A DNA stretch of 34,985 nt, from assembly GCA_023409435.1 (NCBI GenBank), contig JAEYHP010000155.1, forward strand, positions 1-34,985, in the 5' to 3' direction. Under the pieces are notes generated by a model. The model was not told the DNA's origin. It saw nothing but the letters and a program-made list of their open reading frames with translations, and did no database searches. The translations under genes were made by a program, and so were the position numbers. Source of the stretch: Bacillota bacterium. Lineage in GTDB: Bacteria > Bacillota > Clostridia > Christensenellales > CAG-138. Shown here piece after piece: positions 15,144 through 23,402 of the stretch (its first letter is position 1; the number at the start of each line of letters is the position of its first letter).

Positions 15144-16844
15144 TTATCCCTCCAATACCATGTCGTTAAGCGCAGCGCCCGCTTTTACCATGGGATACAC
15201 CATCTCCTCGCGCTCAATCATGCATTCAATGATCGTGGGGATCCGCGTTTGTTTACCGGCGGCTTCCAAAGAGGAGCGAAGCGAACTTTCGTCAAATACT
15301 CGGACGCCCTGCGCCCCGTAGCTTTCGGCGAGATTGACAAAATCTGGAACATACCAGGCGGGGTTGTTTTCGCCGCTGCCCGCCGCAAGATCCGTTCCCG
15401 AGTAGCGGCGGTCGCACATGAGCTGCTGCCACTGCCGTACCATGCCGAGGTAGCCGTTGTTGAAAATGACGACGATGACCGGCAACCCCTCCAGTACGGC
15501 TGTCGCCATCTCCTGAAGGTTCATTTGGAACCCTCCGTCGCCCGTGACACATATGACCTTTTTGCTCCTGTCGCCCAGCTGCGCGCCGATGGCGGCAGGA
15601 AGCCCGTAGCCCATTGCGCCCAATCCGCCCGAAGTCAAAAGCTGTTTGCGTCTGTCCAACGCAAGGTACTGGGTCGTCCACATCTGGTGCTGGCCCACGT
15701 CCGTAACGACGATGCACTCCGGAAAAACATCGTTGAGCGACTGTATGATTTTGCGCGGCGTCAGCCCCGGTCTGTCCTGTTTGGGCAGAGGGTAGGCTGC
15801 CTTCCACTCGTTAATCTGCGCGAGCCACCCATCGGTATCGCAGGGCCGCGCATAATGCAGCAGGCTCTCAATTGCCTTTCCGGCCTCGGCCACAATTGGG
15901 ATGTCCACCTGGACGTTGCGGGAAATCGAAGCGGTATCGATATCGATATGGATGATTTTCGCGTGCGGCGCAAACTCATCCACCTTGCCGGTCACGCGGT
16001 CATTGAACCGGGAGCCGATAGAGCAGAGCACGTCGCACTCCATCACGGCCTGGTTGGCAGCAAAACAGCCGTGCATGCCCACGTTGCCGATAAACAGCGG
16101 ATGATCGGTTGGGATAGCGCCGCGGCCCATGATGGTGGAGATCACGGGGATGCCCGCCCGTTCGGCAAGGAGCGTAAACGCCCCCTGCGAACGGGAAATA
16201 TGGATGCCGCCGCCAGCCAGGAACAGCGGCTTTTGCGCTTTGCGGAGCAATGCCGATGCGCGCTTGATCTGGCCGATATGTACGCTTTCGTAAGGCCGGT
16301 AGCTGCGTATCTGCACGTCGCTCGGGTATTCCTCACTCCCCATGGCGTTGATGACGTCGGCGGGAAGATCCACAATGACGGGGCCGGGCTTGCCGGTCGT
16401 GGCGATATAAAAAGCCTCTTTGATGGCCCGTCCCAGATCCGCCCGCTCCATCACCATCATGTTGTACTTTGTGATGTTGCGGGTAATGCCGATGATATCC
16501 ACTTCCTGGAACGCGTCGTTGCCAATCAGGTCTCTTCGGACCTGACCGGTGAAGCAGACGATGGGCACGCTGTCATAATTCGCCGCGGCGATGGCTGTCA
16601 CGGTGTTGGTGGCACCCGGCCCGCTGGTGACTAAGCAAACGCCGGGCTTTCCGGTGGCGCGGGCATACCCGTCCGCCGCATGTACCAACGCCTGCTCGTG
16701 CCTTGGCAAAATAAGCCGGATGCCCTGCTGCTTGTACAGCTCGTCGAAAATAGAAATCACCGGTACGCCGGGGTATGCGAATACGGTATCCACCCCTTCG
16801 GCCTGCAACGCTCTGATAAGCAGTTCGGACCCCTTCATTGCCAT
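15144..16844 (-). CDS. ilvB: Acetolactate (acetohydroxyacid) synthase large subunit
   Basis: A 566-residue thiamine-diphosphate enzyme. ATG at 16844 is chosen because GGAAGG lies at proper spacing; an upstream in-frame ATG at 16919 has none. E50 in PRHEQALVHAADGYARATG is the ThDP-activating glutamate, SGPGATN follows, and GDGGFQMNLQE begins the ThDP/Mg motif. GMVRQWQ contains the tryptophan that, in E. coli AHAS II, favours 2-oxobutyrate as acceptor. It condenses pyruvate with pyruvate or 2-oxobutyrate. The N-terminal AYPGVPV differs from the usual GYPGGAV. A 263-base leader with promoter-like elements separates it from the oxidoreductase genes, so ilvBN may be expressed separately. Confidence 0.92.
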   Translation of the reverse strand: MAMKGSELLIRALQAEGVDTVFAYPGVPVISIFDELYKQQGIRLILPRHEQALVHAADGYARATGKPGVCLVTSGPGATNTVTAIAAANYDSVPIVCFTGQVRRDLIGNDAFQEVDIIGITRNITKYNMMVMERADLGRAIKEAFYIATTGKPGPVIVDLPADVINAMGSEEYPSDVQIRSYRPYESVHIGQIKRASALLRKAQKPLFLAGGGIHISRSQGAFTLLAERAGIPVISTIMGRGAIPTDHPLFIGNVGMHGCFAANQAVMECDVLCSIGSRFNDRVTGKVDEFAPHAKIIHIDIDTASISRNVQVDIPIVAEAGKAIESLLHYARPCDTDGWLAQINEWKAAYPLPKQDRPGLTPRKIIQSLNDVFPECIVVTDVGQHQMWTTQYLALDRRKQLLTSGGLGAMGYGLPAAIGAQLGDRSKKVICVTGDGGFQMNLQEMATAVLEGLPVIVVIFNNGYLGMVRQWQQLMCDRRYSGTDLAAGSGENNPAWYVPDFVNLAESYGAQGVRVFDESSLRSSLEAAGKQTRIPTIIECMIEREEMVYPMVKAGAALNDMVLEG

Positions 16845-16910
16845 AAACGTCCTTCCCCGGGCGGACAGGCATTTTCCCATCTCCCGATCGTTCCAGAATA
16901 GTATCATCCA

Positions 16911-16969
16911 TTTATACATGGGTCTGAATGTTTATCCAATACAGTAACGGGATTTCCAGCCATAGTCAA
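16911..16969 (-). promoter_or_regulatory. Two overlapping candidate promoters for ilvB-ilvN
   Basis: Minus strand. First: TTGACT (16964-16969), 17 bases, TACTGT (16941-16946). Second: TTGGAT (16934-16939), 17 bases, TATAAA (16911-16916). Either would start a transcript within about 100 bases of the ilvB ATG. Confidence 0.5.
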
Positions 16970-17006
16970 TATAAAAATTCATAAATGCTGAATTTATATT
17001 GAACAT
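16967..17006. promoter_or_regulatory. Inverted repeat CAATATAAA/TTTATATTG, candidate operator shared with the sorC upstream region
   Basis: Arms at 16967-16975 and 16993-17001. The right arm extends to TTTATATTGAACAT (16993-17006), a 14-base sequence that recurs exactly at 34635-34648, upstream of the regulator gene. It overlaps the -35 of one candidate ilvB promoter. Confidence 0.45.
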
Positions 17007-17020
17007 CGTCGGGATATATT

Positions 17021-17093
17021 TGTCATCCTGAGCGTAAGCGAAAGATCTTTTGACGGCTTTGCAGTAAGATTCTTCGCTTCGCTCAGAATGGCA
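17021..17093. repeat. Imperfect inverted repeat of the CTGAGCGAAGCGAAGAATC type (MITE/REP-like)
   Basis: Left arm TGTCATCCTGAGCG... from 17021 and right arm ending ...CGCTCAGAATGGCA at 17093 are near complements with a short loop. Palindromes of this consensus (TCATTCTGAGCGAAGCGAAG) are dispersed in many bacterial genomes. It lies in the 263-base gap after porB. Confidence 0.65.
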
Positions 17094-17107
17094 GGAAATC
17101 GTTCAAC

Positions 17108-18037
17108 TTATTTGCACCTGTTCTGCAGCTGCTCCCAACGTTTGTCCACTTCCTTTTGAAAGGCTTCAAGCGCCCACTCGTTTCCTTTTTGGAACAAATG
17201 GCGGAACCGTCCCTGCGGGCGCAGGAAATCCACGATGGGCAGTTTTACCTTGGGTTCGTAATTGAGTTTCCATTCCCCGTCGATCACTTCAAACAGAGGC
17301 CAGTAGCAGGTTTCCACGCCCAGACGGCAGATTTCCATGAGATCCTCAGTCGGATACCGCCACCCGCGCGGGCAGGGCGCCATGATGTTCAAGAATGCGG
17401 GGCCCTCGGTGTAAATGGCGCGCTCCGCTTTTTTGTGCAAATCCCCAAGGTTCTTAATGAAAGTTGTCTGCGCGACGTAGGGAATGTTATGCATGGCCAT
17501 GATGCCCGTCAGATCCTTGCGGTATTGTGGCTTGCCAAGCGATTGTTCGCCTACGGGGGTGGTGGTGGTATCTGCAAACATGGGCGTCGCGGAAGAGCGC
17601 TGGATGCCGGTGTTCATATACGCGCCGTTATCATAGCAGACATATACCATGTCGTGCCCGCGCTCCATTGCGCCGGACAGGGATTGCAGGCCGATGTCGT
17701 AGGTACCGCCGTCGCCGCCGAACGCGATGAATTTGTATGTCTGGTCCAGTCTGCCGCGCTTTTTCGCCGCAACGTATGCGGCTTCAACGCCGCTGAGCGT
17801 GGCCGCGGCGTTCTCGAACGCGTTGTGGATGAATGAATCCTTCCATGCGGTATAAGGATACAGGAATGTGGATACTTCCAGGCAGCTTGTGGCGCTGCAG
17901 ACAACAGCCTTATCCTCTTCGCGGAGCGCACGCAGCACATTCCTTACGGCGATTGTACCGCCGCAGCCGGCGCACATACGGTGGCCGGGCGCTAAACGCT
18001 CCTCCTTGGACATGATCTCCTTAAAATTATAAGCCAT
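17108..18037 (-). CDS. porB: 2-oxoacid:ferredoxin oxidoreductase, beta subunit (ThDP-binding)
   Basis: A 309-residue catalytic subunit. C22 and C25 in PGHRMCAGCGG, C52 in SATSCLEVST and the Cys of APCPRGW are the four ligands of the [4Fe-4S] cluster near ThDP. GGDGGTYDIG is the ThDP/Mg motif and NTGIQRSSATP follows as in PorB proteins. With PorA it decarboxylates a 2-oxoacid (pyruvate, 2-oxobutyrate or branched-chain) to acyl-CoA and passes electrons to ferredoxin. Its start overlaps porA by 11 bases and has GGAGGAGAGG upstream. Pyruvate is the default substrate by similarity, but the gamma-lyase next door makes 2-oxobutyrate plausible. Confidence 0.9.
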   Translation of the reverse strand: MAYNFKEIMSKEERLAPGHRMCAGCGGTIAVRNVLRALREEDKAVVCSATSCLEVSTFLYPYTAWKDSFIHNAFENAAATLSGVEAAYVAAKKRGRLDQTYKFIAFGGDGGTYDIGLQSLSGAMERGHDMVYVCYDNGAYMNTGIQRSSATPMFADTTTTPVGEQSLGKPQYRKDLTGIMAMHNIPYVAQTTFIKNLGDLHKKAERAIYTEGPAFLNIMAPCPRGWRYPTEDLMEICRLGVETCYWPLFEVIDGEWKLNYEPKVKLPIVDFLRPQGRFRHLFQKGNEWALEAFQKEVDKRWEQLQNRCK

Positions 18038-19214
18038 TGTCCTCTCCTCCTTCCGAGCGCACCGAAAGATACCGGTAGGGTTTGGCGTCCTGCTGCGGCA
18101 GCGCTTCGAATACCGATTTCAGATCCTCCACGCGCACATCGCGCCCGCCCAGGCCATATACATATGGGAATACAGAGGGCTTTGCGCCAGCGTGATAGAG
18201 CGCGCCGCGAACTTCCGCGGCCAGAGGGCCTCCGTTCCCGCTGAAGCTTTCCGCGCGGTCCATCACAGCCACAGCCTTGCAGCCCTTCAGCGCAGCCGCA
18301 ATCTCAGCGGCCGGGAAAGGCCGGAACACGCGAATCTTCAATAGGCCGGCCTTGACGCCCTTGTTTCGGAGTTCGTCAACAGCCTCTTTTCCGGTACCTG
18401 CGGCCGATCCGATCAGAACCATCGCATATTCGGCGTCCTCCAACCGGTAGGCTTCAAACAGGCCGTAATTCCTGCCGGAAATCCCGCCGAACTCGGCCGC
18501 CACGTCTAAAATGACATCCTTTGCGCGCCGCATGGCCTCCGCCTGGCTGCGTTTGTGCTCGAGGTAATACGCCGAAGTTGCGTAGGGCCCGAGGGACAGC
18601 GGTTTTTCAGGATTCAATAATGAATCTGCAGGCTCGTAGTTTCCCGCAAATGCCTTTACCGCCGCATCCTCCATGAGCTCAATGTTCTCCACGGCATGGG
18701 AGGTAATAAACCCGTCCTGGCACACCATCACGGGAAGCCGTACGTCGTCATCTTCCCCGATGCGGAACGCCTGGATGAGGTTGTCGTACGCTTCCTGGTT
18801 GTTCTCGCTGTAAATCTGGATCCAGCCCGCATCCCGCGCGCCCATGCTGTCCGAATGATCGCAGTTGATGTTGATGGGCCCCGTCAGCGCGCGGTTGACA
18901 AGCGCCAATACGATGGGCAGCCGGTCGGACGCGGCGACATACAATTCTTCCCACATCAGCGCGAGGCCCGCGGAAGAGGTCGCCGTGACCGTACGCGCGC
19001 CTGCGGCCTCCGAGCCGATACACGCGCTCATGGCGGAGTGCTCGCTCTCTACCGGAACAAACACGGTATCCACCTTGCCGTCGGCTACGAATGAGGAAAA
19101 ATACTGCGGGATCTCGGTGGAAGGCGTAATGGGGAACGCAGCCATCACGTCCGGGTTGACCTGGCGCAGCGCTTGGGCCACCGCCTCGTTGCCGGAAAGT
19201 CTGTCTCTAGGCAT
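18027..19214 (-). CDS. porA: 2-oxoacid:ferredoxin oxidoreductase, alpha subunit
   Basis: A 395-residue subunit, normal PorA length. ATG at 19214 follows GGGGGG at six bases; 34 further upstream codons overlap porD and are not used. AAFPITPSTEIPQ is the pyrimidine-binding N-terminal motif, and VESEHSAMSACIGSEAAGARTVTATSSAGLALMWEE-like sequence (about 60-95) is the signature of the alpha subunit, including the glutamate that activates ThDP. The C-terminal domain (about 240-350) is the transketolase-C-like part. Located between porD and porB in the gamma-delta-alpha-beta order typical of four-subunit enzymes of archaea and anaerobic bacteria. Confidence 0.92.
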   Translation of the reverse strand: MPRDRLSGNEAVAQALRQVNPDVMAAFPITPSTEIPQYFSSFVADGKVDTVFVPVESEHSAMSACIGSEAAGARTVTATSSAGLALMWEELYVAASDRLPIVLALVNRALTGPININCDHSDSMGARDAGWIQIYSENNQEAYDNLIQAFRIGEDDDVRLPVMVCQDGFITSHAVENIELMEDAAVKAFAGNYEPADSLLNPEKPLSLGPYATSAYYLEHKRSQAEAMRRAKDVILDVAAEFGGISGRNYGLFEAYRLEDAEYAMVLIGSAAGTGKEAVDELRNKGVKAGLLKIRVFRPFPAAEIAAALKGCKAVAVMDRAESFSGNGGPLAAEVRGALYHAGAKPSVFPYVYGLGGRDVRVEDLKSVFEALPQQDAKPYRYLSVRSEGGEDNGL

Positions 19215-19215
19215 G

Positions 19216-19521
19216 TTATTCCCCCCTCTCCATATCGATCGCTTTGAATGGGCAAACCTTTGCGCAGATGCCGCAGCCCTTGCAATGCAAGAGATCAAAT
19301 TCGCCCCGTTTTCCATTTATAACGGGAATGGAGCTGTCCGGACATACGGGCACGCACATCAGGCATTGCCTGCACTTTTCCTCAAGATACACCGGCATAT
19401 CCACACGCCACTCGCCGGTGTTGAATTCTGCCGAAGTGCCGCCTCCCGTAATGCCGCCGCCCAATGTGACGGCCTGCCAGGAGATGGCCTCGTTGATGGT
19501 GTCGGTTATTTTTTTACTCAT
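19216..19521 (-). CDS. porD: 2-oxoacid:ferredoxin oxidoreductase, delta subunit (2x[4Fe-4S])
   Basis: A 101-residue ferredoxin-like subunit with two cluster motifs: CRQCLMCVPVCP (about 50-61) and CKGCGICAKVCP (about 80-91). It relays electrons from the catalytic pair to free ferredoxin. The N-terminal 45 residues, with WQAVTLGGGITGGGTSAEFNTGEWR, correspond to the PorD lead segment. It overlaps the porG stop by four bases (ATGA) and has GGGAGG upstream; porA follows after one base, so the four subunits are co-translated. Confidence 0.92.
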   Translation of the reverse strand: MSKKITDTINEAISWQAVTLGGGITGGGTSAEFNTGEWRVDMPVYLEEKCRQCLMCVPVCPDSSIPVINGKRGEFDLLHCKGCGICAKVCPFKAIDMERGE

Positions 19522-20084
19522 TCCCGTACCTCCCTGAGCGTAAGCCGCAGCGCCTGCATGTTGCCCTGAATCACTTCCGGCTTGCTTGCAAACTTATGCG
19601 TAAAGGACGCCTCCATATCATGGAGAAACTCTTCTTCTTCCATCAGGCCGGATACCTTGACGATTGCGGCAAGCATCGGCGTGTTGGGGAAATACTTGCC
19701 AAGCGCCGCGATGGATATCGTGCGCGCGTCCACCGTGTAGACCTTGCCCGCATACCCCTTGAGCAAGGGGCGCAATTCCTCCGCGGACTTTGCGGAATTG
19801 ATAACGATCGCGCCCTCAGGCTTGAGGCCGAGCGTAACGTCCACCGCTTCTAAGAGCGTTTCATCCACCACCGCCACGTAATCCGGCGCATAGATGTTGC
19901 TGTGGATGCGGATCGGCGTACTGCCGATGCGGTTGTACGCCGTAATCGGCGCGCCCATGCGCTCGGGTCCGTATTCCGGGAAGCCCTGTACATACTTCCC
20001 CGTATGGAAAGCGACGTCGGCAAGCAGCAGCGCCGCGGTCTTGGCGCCCTGCCCGCCCCTGCCATGCCAGCGAATCTCCAGCAT
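19518..20084 (-). CDS. porG: 2-oxoacid:ferredoxin oxidoreductase, gamma subunit
   Basis: A 188-residue subunit beginning EIRWHGRGGQGAKTAALLLADVAF, the CoA-binding GRGGQG motif that defines PorG/KorC. GFPEYGPERMGAPITAYNRI follows as in pyruvate/2-oxovalerate enzymes. It completes the four-subunit oxidoreductase. AGGAGG precedes ATG at 20084. Upstream, a 79-base gap contains a GC-rich hairpin that may lower read-through from the gamma-lyase gene. Confidence 0.92.
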   Translation of the reverse strand: MLEIRWHGRGGQGAKTAALLLADVAFHTGKYVQGFPEYGPERMGAPITAYNRIGSTPIRIHSNIYAPDYVAVVDETLLEAVDVTLGLKPEGAIVINSAKSAEELRPLLKGYAGKVYTVDARTISIAALGKYFPNTPMLAAIVKVSGLMEEEEFLHDMEASFTHKFASKPEVIQGNMQALRLTLREVRE

Positions 20085-20131
20085 ATTTCCTCCTTTTCTT
20101 CTTCACCCACTCAAAAAGGGTATGCGAACAA

Positions 20132-20151
20132 GGCCCGGCGTCTACCGGGCC
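20132..20151. terminator. GC-rich hairpin between the gamma-lyase gene and porG
   Basis: A seven-bp stem GGCCCGG/CCGGGCC (20132-20138 with 20145-20151), loop CGTCTA. Only a weak T-rich sequence follows on the minus strand, so it is more likely a partial terminator or mRNA-processing/stability element than a full stop. Confidence 0.4.
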
Positions 20152-20163
20152 CTGCAATGTCCT

Positions 20164-21351
20164 TTATTTCTGCGCGAAAGCTTGCGCGAAATCTCCGATG
20201 ATATCGTCGATATCCTCAATGCCCACCGAGACGCGGATCATGCCGTCGGCAATGCCCATGCGTTCCCGCTCTTCCCGCGGGATCTTGCCGTGCGTCATCG
20301 TAGCCGGATGCTGGACCAGCGTGTCAAGATCCCCCAGGCTGACGCAGTATTTTGCCATATGCAGTTTCTTGATGAAAGCCTGAGCGCCGGGAATGCCACC
20401 TTCCACCTCAAAGGAGAGCATGCCGCCATACACGCCGCCGAACTCCGCCTTGGCGAGCTCATGCTGCGGATGGCTTGCAAGGCCCGGATAGACGACGTTT
20501 TTCACTTCCTTCTGAGCCTGCAGCCACTGCGCGAATTTCAGCGCGTTCTCACAGTGCGCGCGCATGCGCAGGTGCAGCGTCTTCAGGCCGCGAAGCTGGA
20601 GCCAGCAGGAGAAGGGCCTGGGTACCGGTCCAAGTTCCTGGTACATGGAGCTGCGGATGGCGTCCACAAACGCAAATTTGCCGCAAATGATGCCGCCGAT
20701 GATATCGCCGTGGCCGTTGATGTACTTGGTGGAGCTGTGCACCACCACATCGATGCCGTAGGAAAGCGGCTGAACCATGTAGGGGGAGGTGAATGTGCTG
20801 TCTACGATGGAGGTAACGCCATTCGCCTTTGCCCAGTCTGCAAGCGCCTTGAGGTCGAGCACGACCATGGTGGGGTTGGCAATGGTTTCGGCATAGACGA
20901 CCTTGGTGTTGGGACGCTTTGCCGCGTTGAGCGTTTTGGGCGAAAGATCCTCAACGAATGTTACTTCAATATGGAACTCCTCAAATATCTTGGTAAACAG
21001 GCCATAGGTGCCGCCGTATATCGTCTTATAGGCGATAACATGGTCGCCCGGATGCGCACAGTGCATGACCGCAAGGGAAATTGCCGCCATACCGGAGGCT
21101 GTGGCGAGCGCCGCTTCGGCGCCCTCAAGCTCCGCTATCTTGTCTTGCAGATCGTTTTGCGTCGGGTTGCGGGAACGGGCGTATGTGTAAATGCCTTCCT
21201 TGTCGCCGGCGAGGTAACGGTCCATTTTTTCAGGCGTCCACACATAGGTGCTGGTCATGAACATGGGCGCTATGAGCGCGCCAGTTTCAGGATCGGGAAG
21301 CTGCCCGGCGTGTACGGCCTTCGTTGCAAACTTTGCATGCTTGGTATCCAT
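20164..21351 (-). CDS. PLP-dependent Cys/Met-metabolism enzyme (gamma-lyase type)
   Basis: A 395-residue member of the cystathionine gamma-synthase/lyase fold. ATG at 21351 has AAAGGAG seven bases upstream. YTYARSRNPTQNDLQDKIAELEGA is the family's subunit-interface motif, SGMAAIS the phosphate-binding region, and HSSTKYINGHGD holds the PLP-binding lysine. Candidates are methionine gamma-lyase (methionine to methanethiol, ammonia and 2-oxobutyrate), cystathionine gamma-lyase, or O-acetylhomoserine sulfhydrylase. The position of the cysteine in P. putida methionine gamma-lyase (YGCTF) is glycine here (YGGTY), so the methionine specificity is open. Four bases after the butanediol-dehydrogenase-like gene. 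The 2-oxoacid oxidoreductase and acetolactate synthase downstream fit 2-oxobutyrate as product. Confidence 0.85.
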   Translation of the reverse strand: MDTKHAKFATKAVHAGQLPDPETGALIAPMFMTSTYVWTPEKMDRYLAGDKEGIYTYARSRNPTQNDLQDKIAELEGAEAALATASGMAAISLAVMHCAHPGDHVIAYKTIYGGTYGLFTKIFEEFHIEVTFVEDLSPKTLNAAKRPNTKVVYAETIANPTMVVLDLKALADWAKANGVTSIVDSTFTSPYMVQPLSYGIDVVVHSSTKYINGHGDIIGGIICGKFAFVDAIRSSMYQELGPVPRPFSCWLQLRGLKTLHLRMRAHCENALKFAQWLQAQKEVKNVVYPGLASHPQHELAKAEFGGVYGGMLSFEVEGGIPGAQAFIKKLHMAKYCVSLGDLDTLVQHPATMTHGKIPREERERMGIADGMIRVSVGIEDIDDIIGDFAQAFAQK

Positions 21352-21355
21352 GATG

Positions 21356-22414
21356 TTACTCCTTTCCACCGCCAATGCGGATCATGACCTTAATATGTTT
21401 GGGCCCGTTCACGATCAGCTCCTCAAAGCCGTCCTGAATCAGGGTATCCAACGTCACTTCGCGGGTAATGAGCTCATCGGCGTTGATCAGCCCCTGCTCG
21501 AGGTAGGAAAGGGCCGTGCCGATCTCATCCACATGCGCCTGGGAGGTATAGAGCGTCCGCTCCCCTTCCTGGAAGGTATTCATATCGAACACGGGCTTCT
21601 TTTCGAACACGCCCATCACCATCAGTTTCGCGCCGGGGCGCAGCGCCGATATGGCGCTGTCCAGCGTGCGCTGGCTTCCAACGCATTCATATACAACGTC
21701 CACAAGGCCGCCATTCCATTCCTGTATAACGGGTACAAGATCGCCGTCCAACACGTCATGGTAGACGCACCCGTAGCTTTCCACCAGTTCCTTGCGGTCC
21801 TTGCCGACGCCGGCCACCAGGATTTTTCCGGCGCCCGCGAATTTGGACGCAAGCATGCAGGCAAGGCCGATGATCCCAGGTCCTACGACGACGACCGAGC
21901 TGCCCGTGATATCGCCTAAGAGGCGCGTCGCATGGATGCCGCAGGCCAAAGGTTCCGCCAAAGCGCCCTGCCGCAAGGTTACGGAATCGGGTACGCGGAA
22001 GAGACGGTCCGCATCCGCCACCACATAGTCCGCAAATGCGCCATCAGTACCTACGCCTAAGAAGCCCAGCTTTTCGCATACGTTGTAGCGGCCGGAACGG
22101 CACATATCGCACTTCTTGCAGCAGAGCGTGCCGTTTGCGGTAACGCGGTCGCCCTGCTTCCAGCCCGTTACGCTTTCGCCTACCGCTTCGATGACGCCGG
22201 TAAATTCATGGCCCAGCGTCAAGGGCGCAGTGCGTCCGGTCAGCCGGTGGGGCTTTGAGACGGGGATAAAGTTGGGCCCGACATATTCATGGCGGTCGGT
22301 CCCGCAAATGCCTGCGTAGGCAACCTTGATGCGCACATGGCCCGCGGGTATTGAAGGTACCGGCAGCTCCTCGATGCGTACATCCTTGTATCCATGCCAA
22401 ACGGCAGCTTTCAT
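21356..22414 (-). CDS. Zinc-dependent alcohol dehydrogenase, (R,R)-butanediol dehydrogenase-like
   Basis: A 352-residue medium-chain dehydrogenase. C37 in AGICGTDRHEY, H69-E70 in LGHEF supply the catalytic zinc; CCKKCDMCRSGRYNVC the structural zinc; VVVVGPGIIGL the NAD-binding fold. The stretch HEYVGPNFIPVSKPHRLTG resembles the insertion seen in 2,3-butanediol dehydrogenases. With acetolactate synthase on the same element, acetoin or diacetyl chemistry is conceivable, but no acetolactate decarboxylase is present. A sugar-alcohol substrate is equally possible because the gene overlaps the TIM-barrel gene by four bases. AGGAGG precedes ATG at 22414. Confidence 0.85.
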   Translation of the reverse strand: MKAAVWHGYKDVRIEELPVPSIPAGHVRIKVAYAGICGTDRHEYVGPNFIPVSKPHRLTGRTAPLTLGHEFTGVIEAVGESVTGWKQGDRVTANGTLCCKKCDMCRSGRYNVCEKLGFLGVGTDGAFADYVVADADRLFRVPDSVTLRQGALAEPLACGIHATRLLGDITGSSVVVVGPGIIGLACMLASKFAGAGKILVAGVGKDRKELVESYGCVYHDVLDGDLVPVIQEWNGGLVDVVYECVGSQRTLDSAISALRPGAKLMVMGVFEKKPVFDMNTFQEGERTLYTSQAHVDEIGTALSYLEQGLINADELITREVTLDTLIQDGFEELIVNGPKHIKVMIRIGGGKE

Positions 22415-23400
22415 ATGCGTCCTCCTTCCGCCGCGAAGAAGCGCGACATCAGTTCTTCGAGTATGTTTCCGGGAATCCTGTTCACATCCCCCGCGAATGT
22501 TTCCGGGAGGCGTTCCGTTACGAACCTGCTTGCCCCCTCAATAAATGCAATGCTTGCACGGCAGGCGGCGTCCGGGCAATCCCGGTACGGATAAAGATCC
22601 AGCGAGAACCAGCCCTCGTACCCCAGCCTGTTCAGCCAGTAAAAGAGCTCAAAATATTGCGGCCAGTGCACCGACCCCACCGGCATGTCGTCATCCGCGA
22701 TGCGGTAGTTGTCGTTGAGATGCAGGTGGAACAGGCGCTTTTCGTGCATGAGGATCGCAGCCGATTCCGCCGGATTTTCCCCGGCGTTAAAGGCATGCCC
22801 CACGTCCAGCGTAACGCCCACATTTATACAGCCGGTCGCCTGTGCGGCGGCAAGCGCCATACCCGCGTTCTTCATCATGCAGCTCATTTTGGGCTCGCTG
22901 GTTTTATATTCGATTCCCAGCTTGATGGAAGGATCGTGCTGCGCGCAGATGCGCAGCGCATCGATCAGGCGGGCATATCCCGCCGCATAATCGTTCTGGA
23001 ACACATAGTCAAACCCGTCCTGTCCCATCCAAAGGCTCACAACGGCGACGCCGATGCTGCGGGCAAAGTCCATCGCATTTTTGACGAGGTTGATGGCTTT
23101 TTGCCGCTGTGCCGCGTTGGCGGAGGACAGCGAGCCGTCCTTCCATTCCTTATCGCACACGAGCTCGATGCCCATGCCCGCAATGACAAGTCCGTACTCC
23201 TGTAATACGGGCTGCACTTTAGCCCAGTTGTCCTCGTTGACATCGTTGGGATAAGTAATTTCAATACCGGAAACGCCATGAAGCGCGCCGATGCGCTTTA
23301 CGCGGTCCAGAAGGCCGAGCCTTTCCTTGTAGCCTTCTCCCACATAGCGGTCGGTGCCCATTCCATAATCCCAAACGCCTACGCTGATTGGATTTTTCAT
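22411..23400 (-). CDS. TIM-barrel protein, sugar phosphate isomerase/epimerase family
   Basis: A 329-residue xylose-isomerase-like TIM barrel (AP endonuclease 2 superfamily). Motifs expected for its metal site are visible: GIEITYP on the first strands, LGIEYKTSEP (metal-ligand Glu), VTLDVGHAFNAGE (Asp/His) and LFHLHLNDNYRIADDDMPVGSVHW near the end. WFSLDLYPYRD gives the last ligand region. The family includes tagatose and psicose epimerases, inosose isomerases and dehydratases. Which sugar it acts on is not known. It lies between the CoA-disulfide-reductase-like gene (two bases) and the dehydrogenase (four-base overlap). Confidence 0.85.
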   Translation of the reverse strand: MKNPISVGVWDYGMGTDRYVGEGYKERLGLLDRVKRIGALHGVSGIEITYPNDVNEDNWAKVQPVLQEYGLVIAGMGIELVCDKEWKDGSLSSANAAQRQKAINLVKNAMDFARSIGVAVVSLWMGQDGFDYVFQNDYAAGYARLIDALRICAQHDPSIKLGIEYKTSEPKMSCMMKNAGMALAAAQATGCINVGVTLDVGHAFNAGENPAESAAILMHEKRLFHLHLNDNYRIADDDMPVGSVHWPQYFELFYWLNRLGYEGWFSLDLYPYRDCPDAACRASIAFIEGASRFVTERLPETFAGDVNRIPGNILEELMSRFFAAEGGRI

Positions 23401-23402
23401 AG

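Noticed and set aside
15045..16634. Plus-strand frame of 529 codons opposite ilvB
   Set aside because: Antisense to a well-supported acetolactate synthase; no ribosome binding site or recognisable motif.
15144..16844. Sulfoacetaldehyde acetyltransferase (Xsc), a homologue that would suggest taurine degradation
   Set aside because: A regulatory small subunit gene follows directly and the AHAS motif GMVRQWQ is present; no phosphotransacetylase or taurine gene is nearby.
16845..17107. T-box or leucine leader in front of ilvB
   Set aside because: No T-box consensus, specifier stem or leader peptide rich in branched-chain codons was seen; promoter-like elements and a palindromic repeat fill the gap.
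19894..21387. Plus-strand frame of 497 codons opposite porG and the gamma-lyase gene
   Set aside because: Shadow of two conserved genes; rich in His, Arg and Val as typical for such antisense frames.
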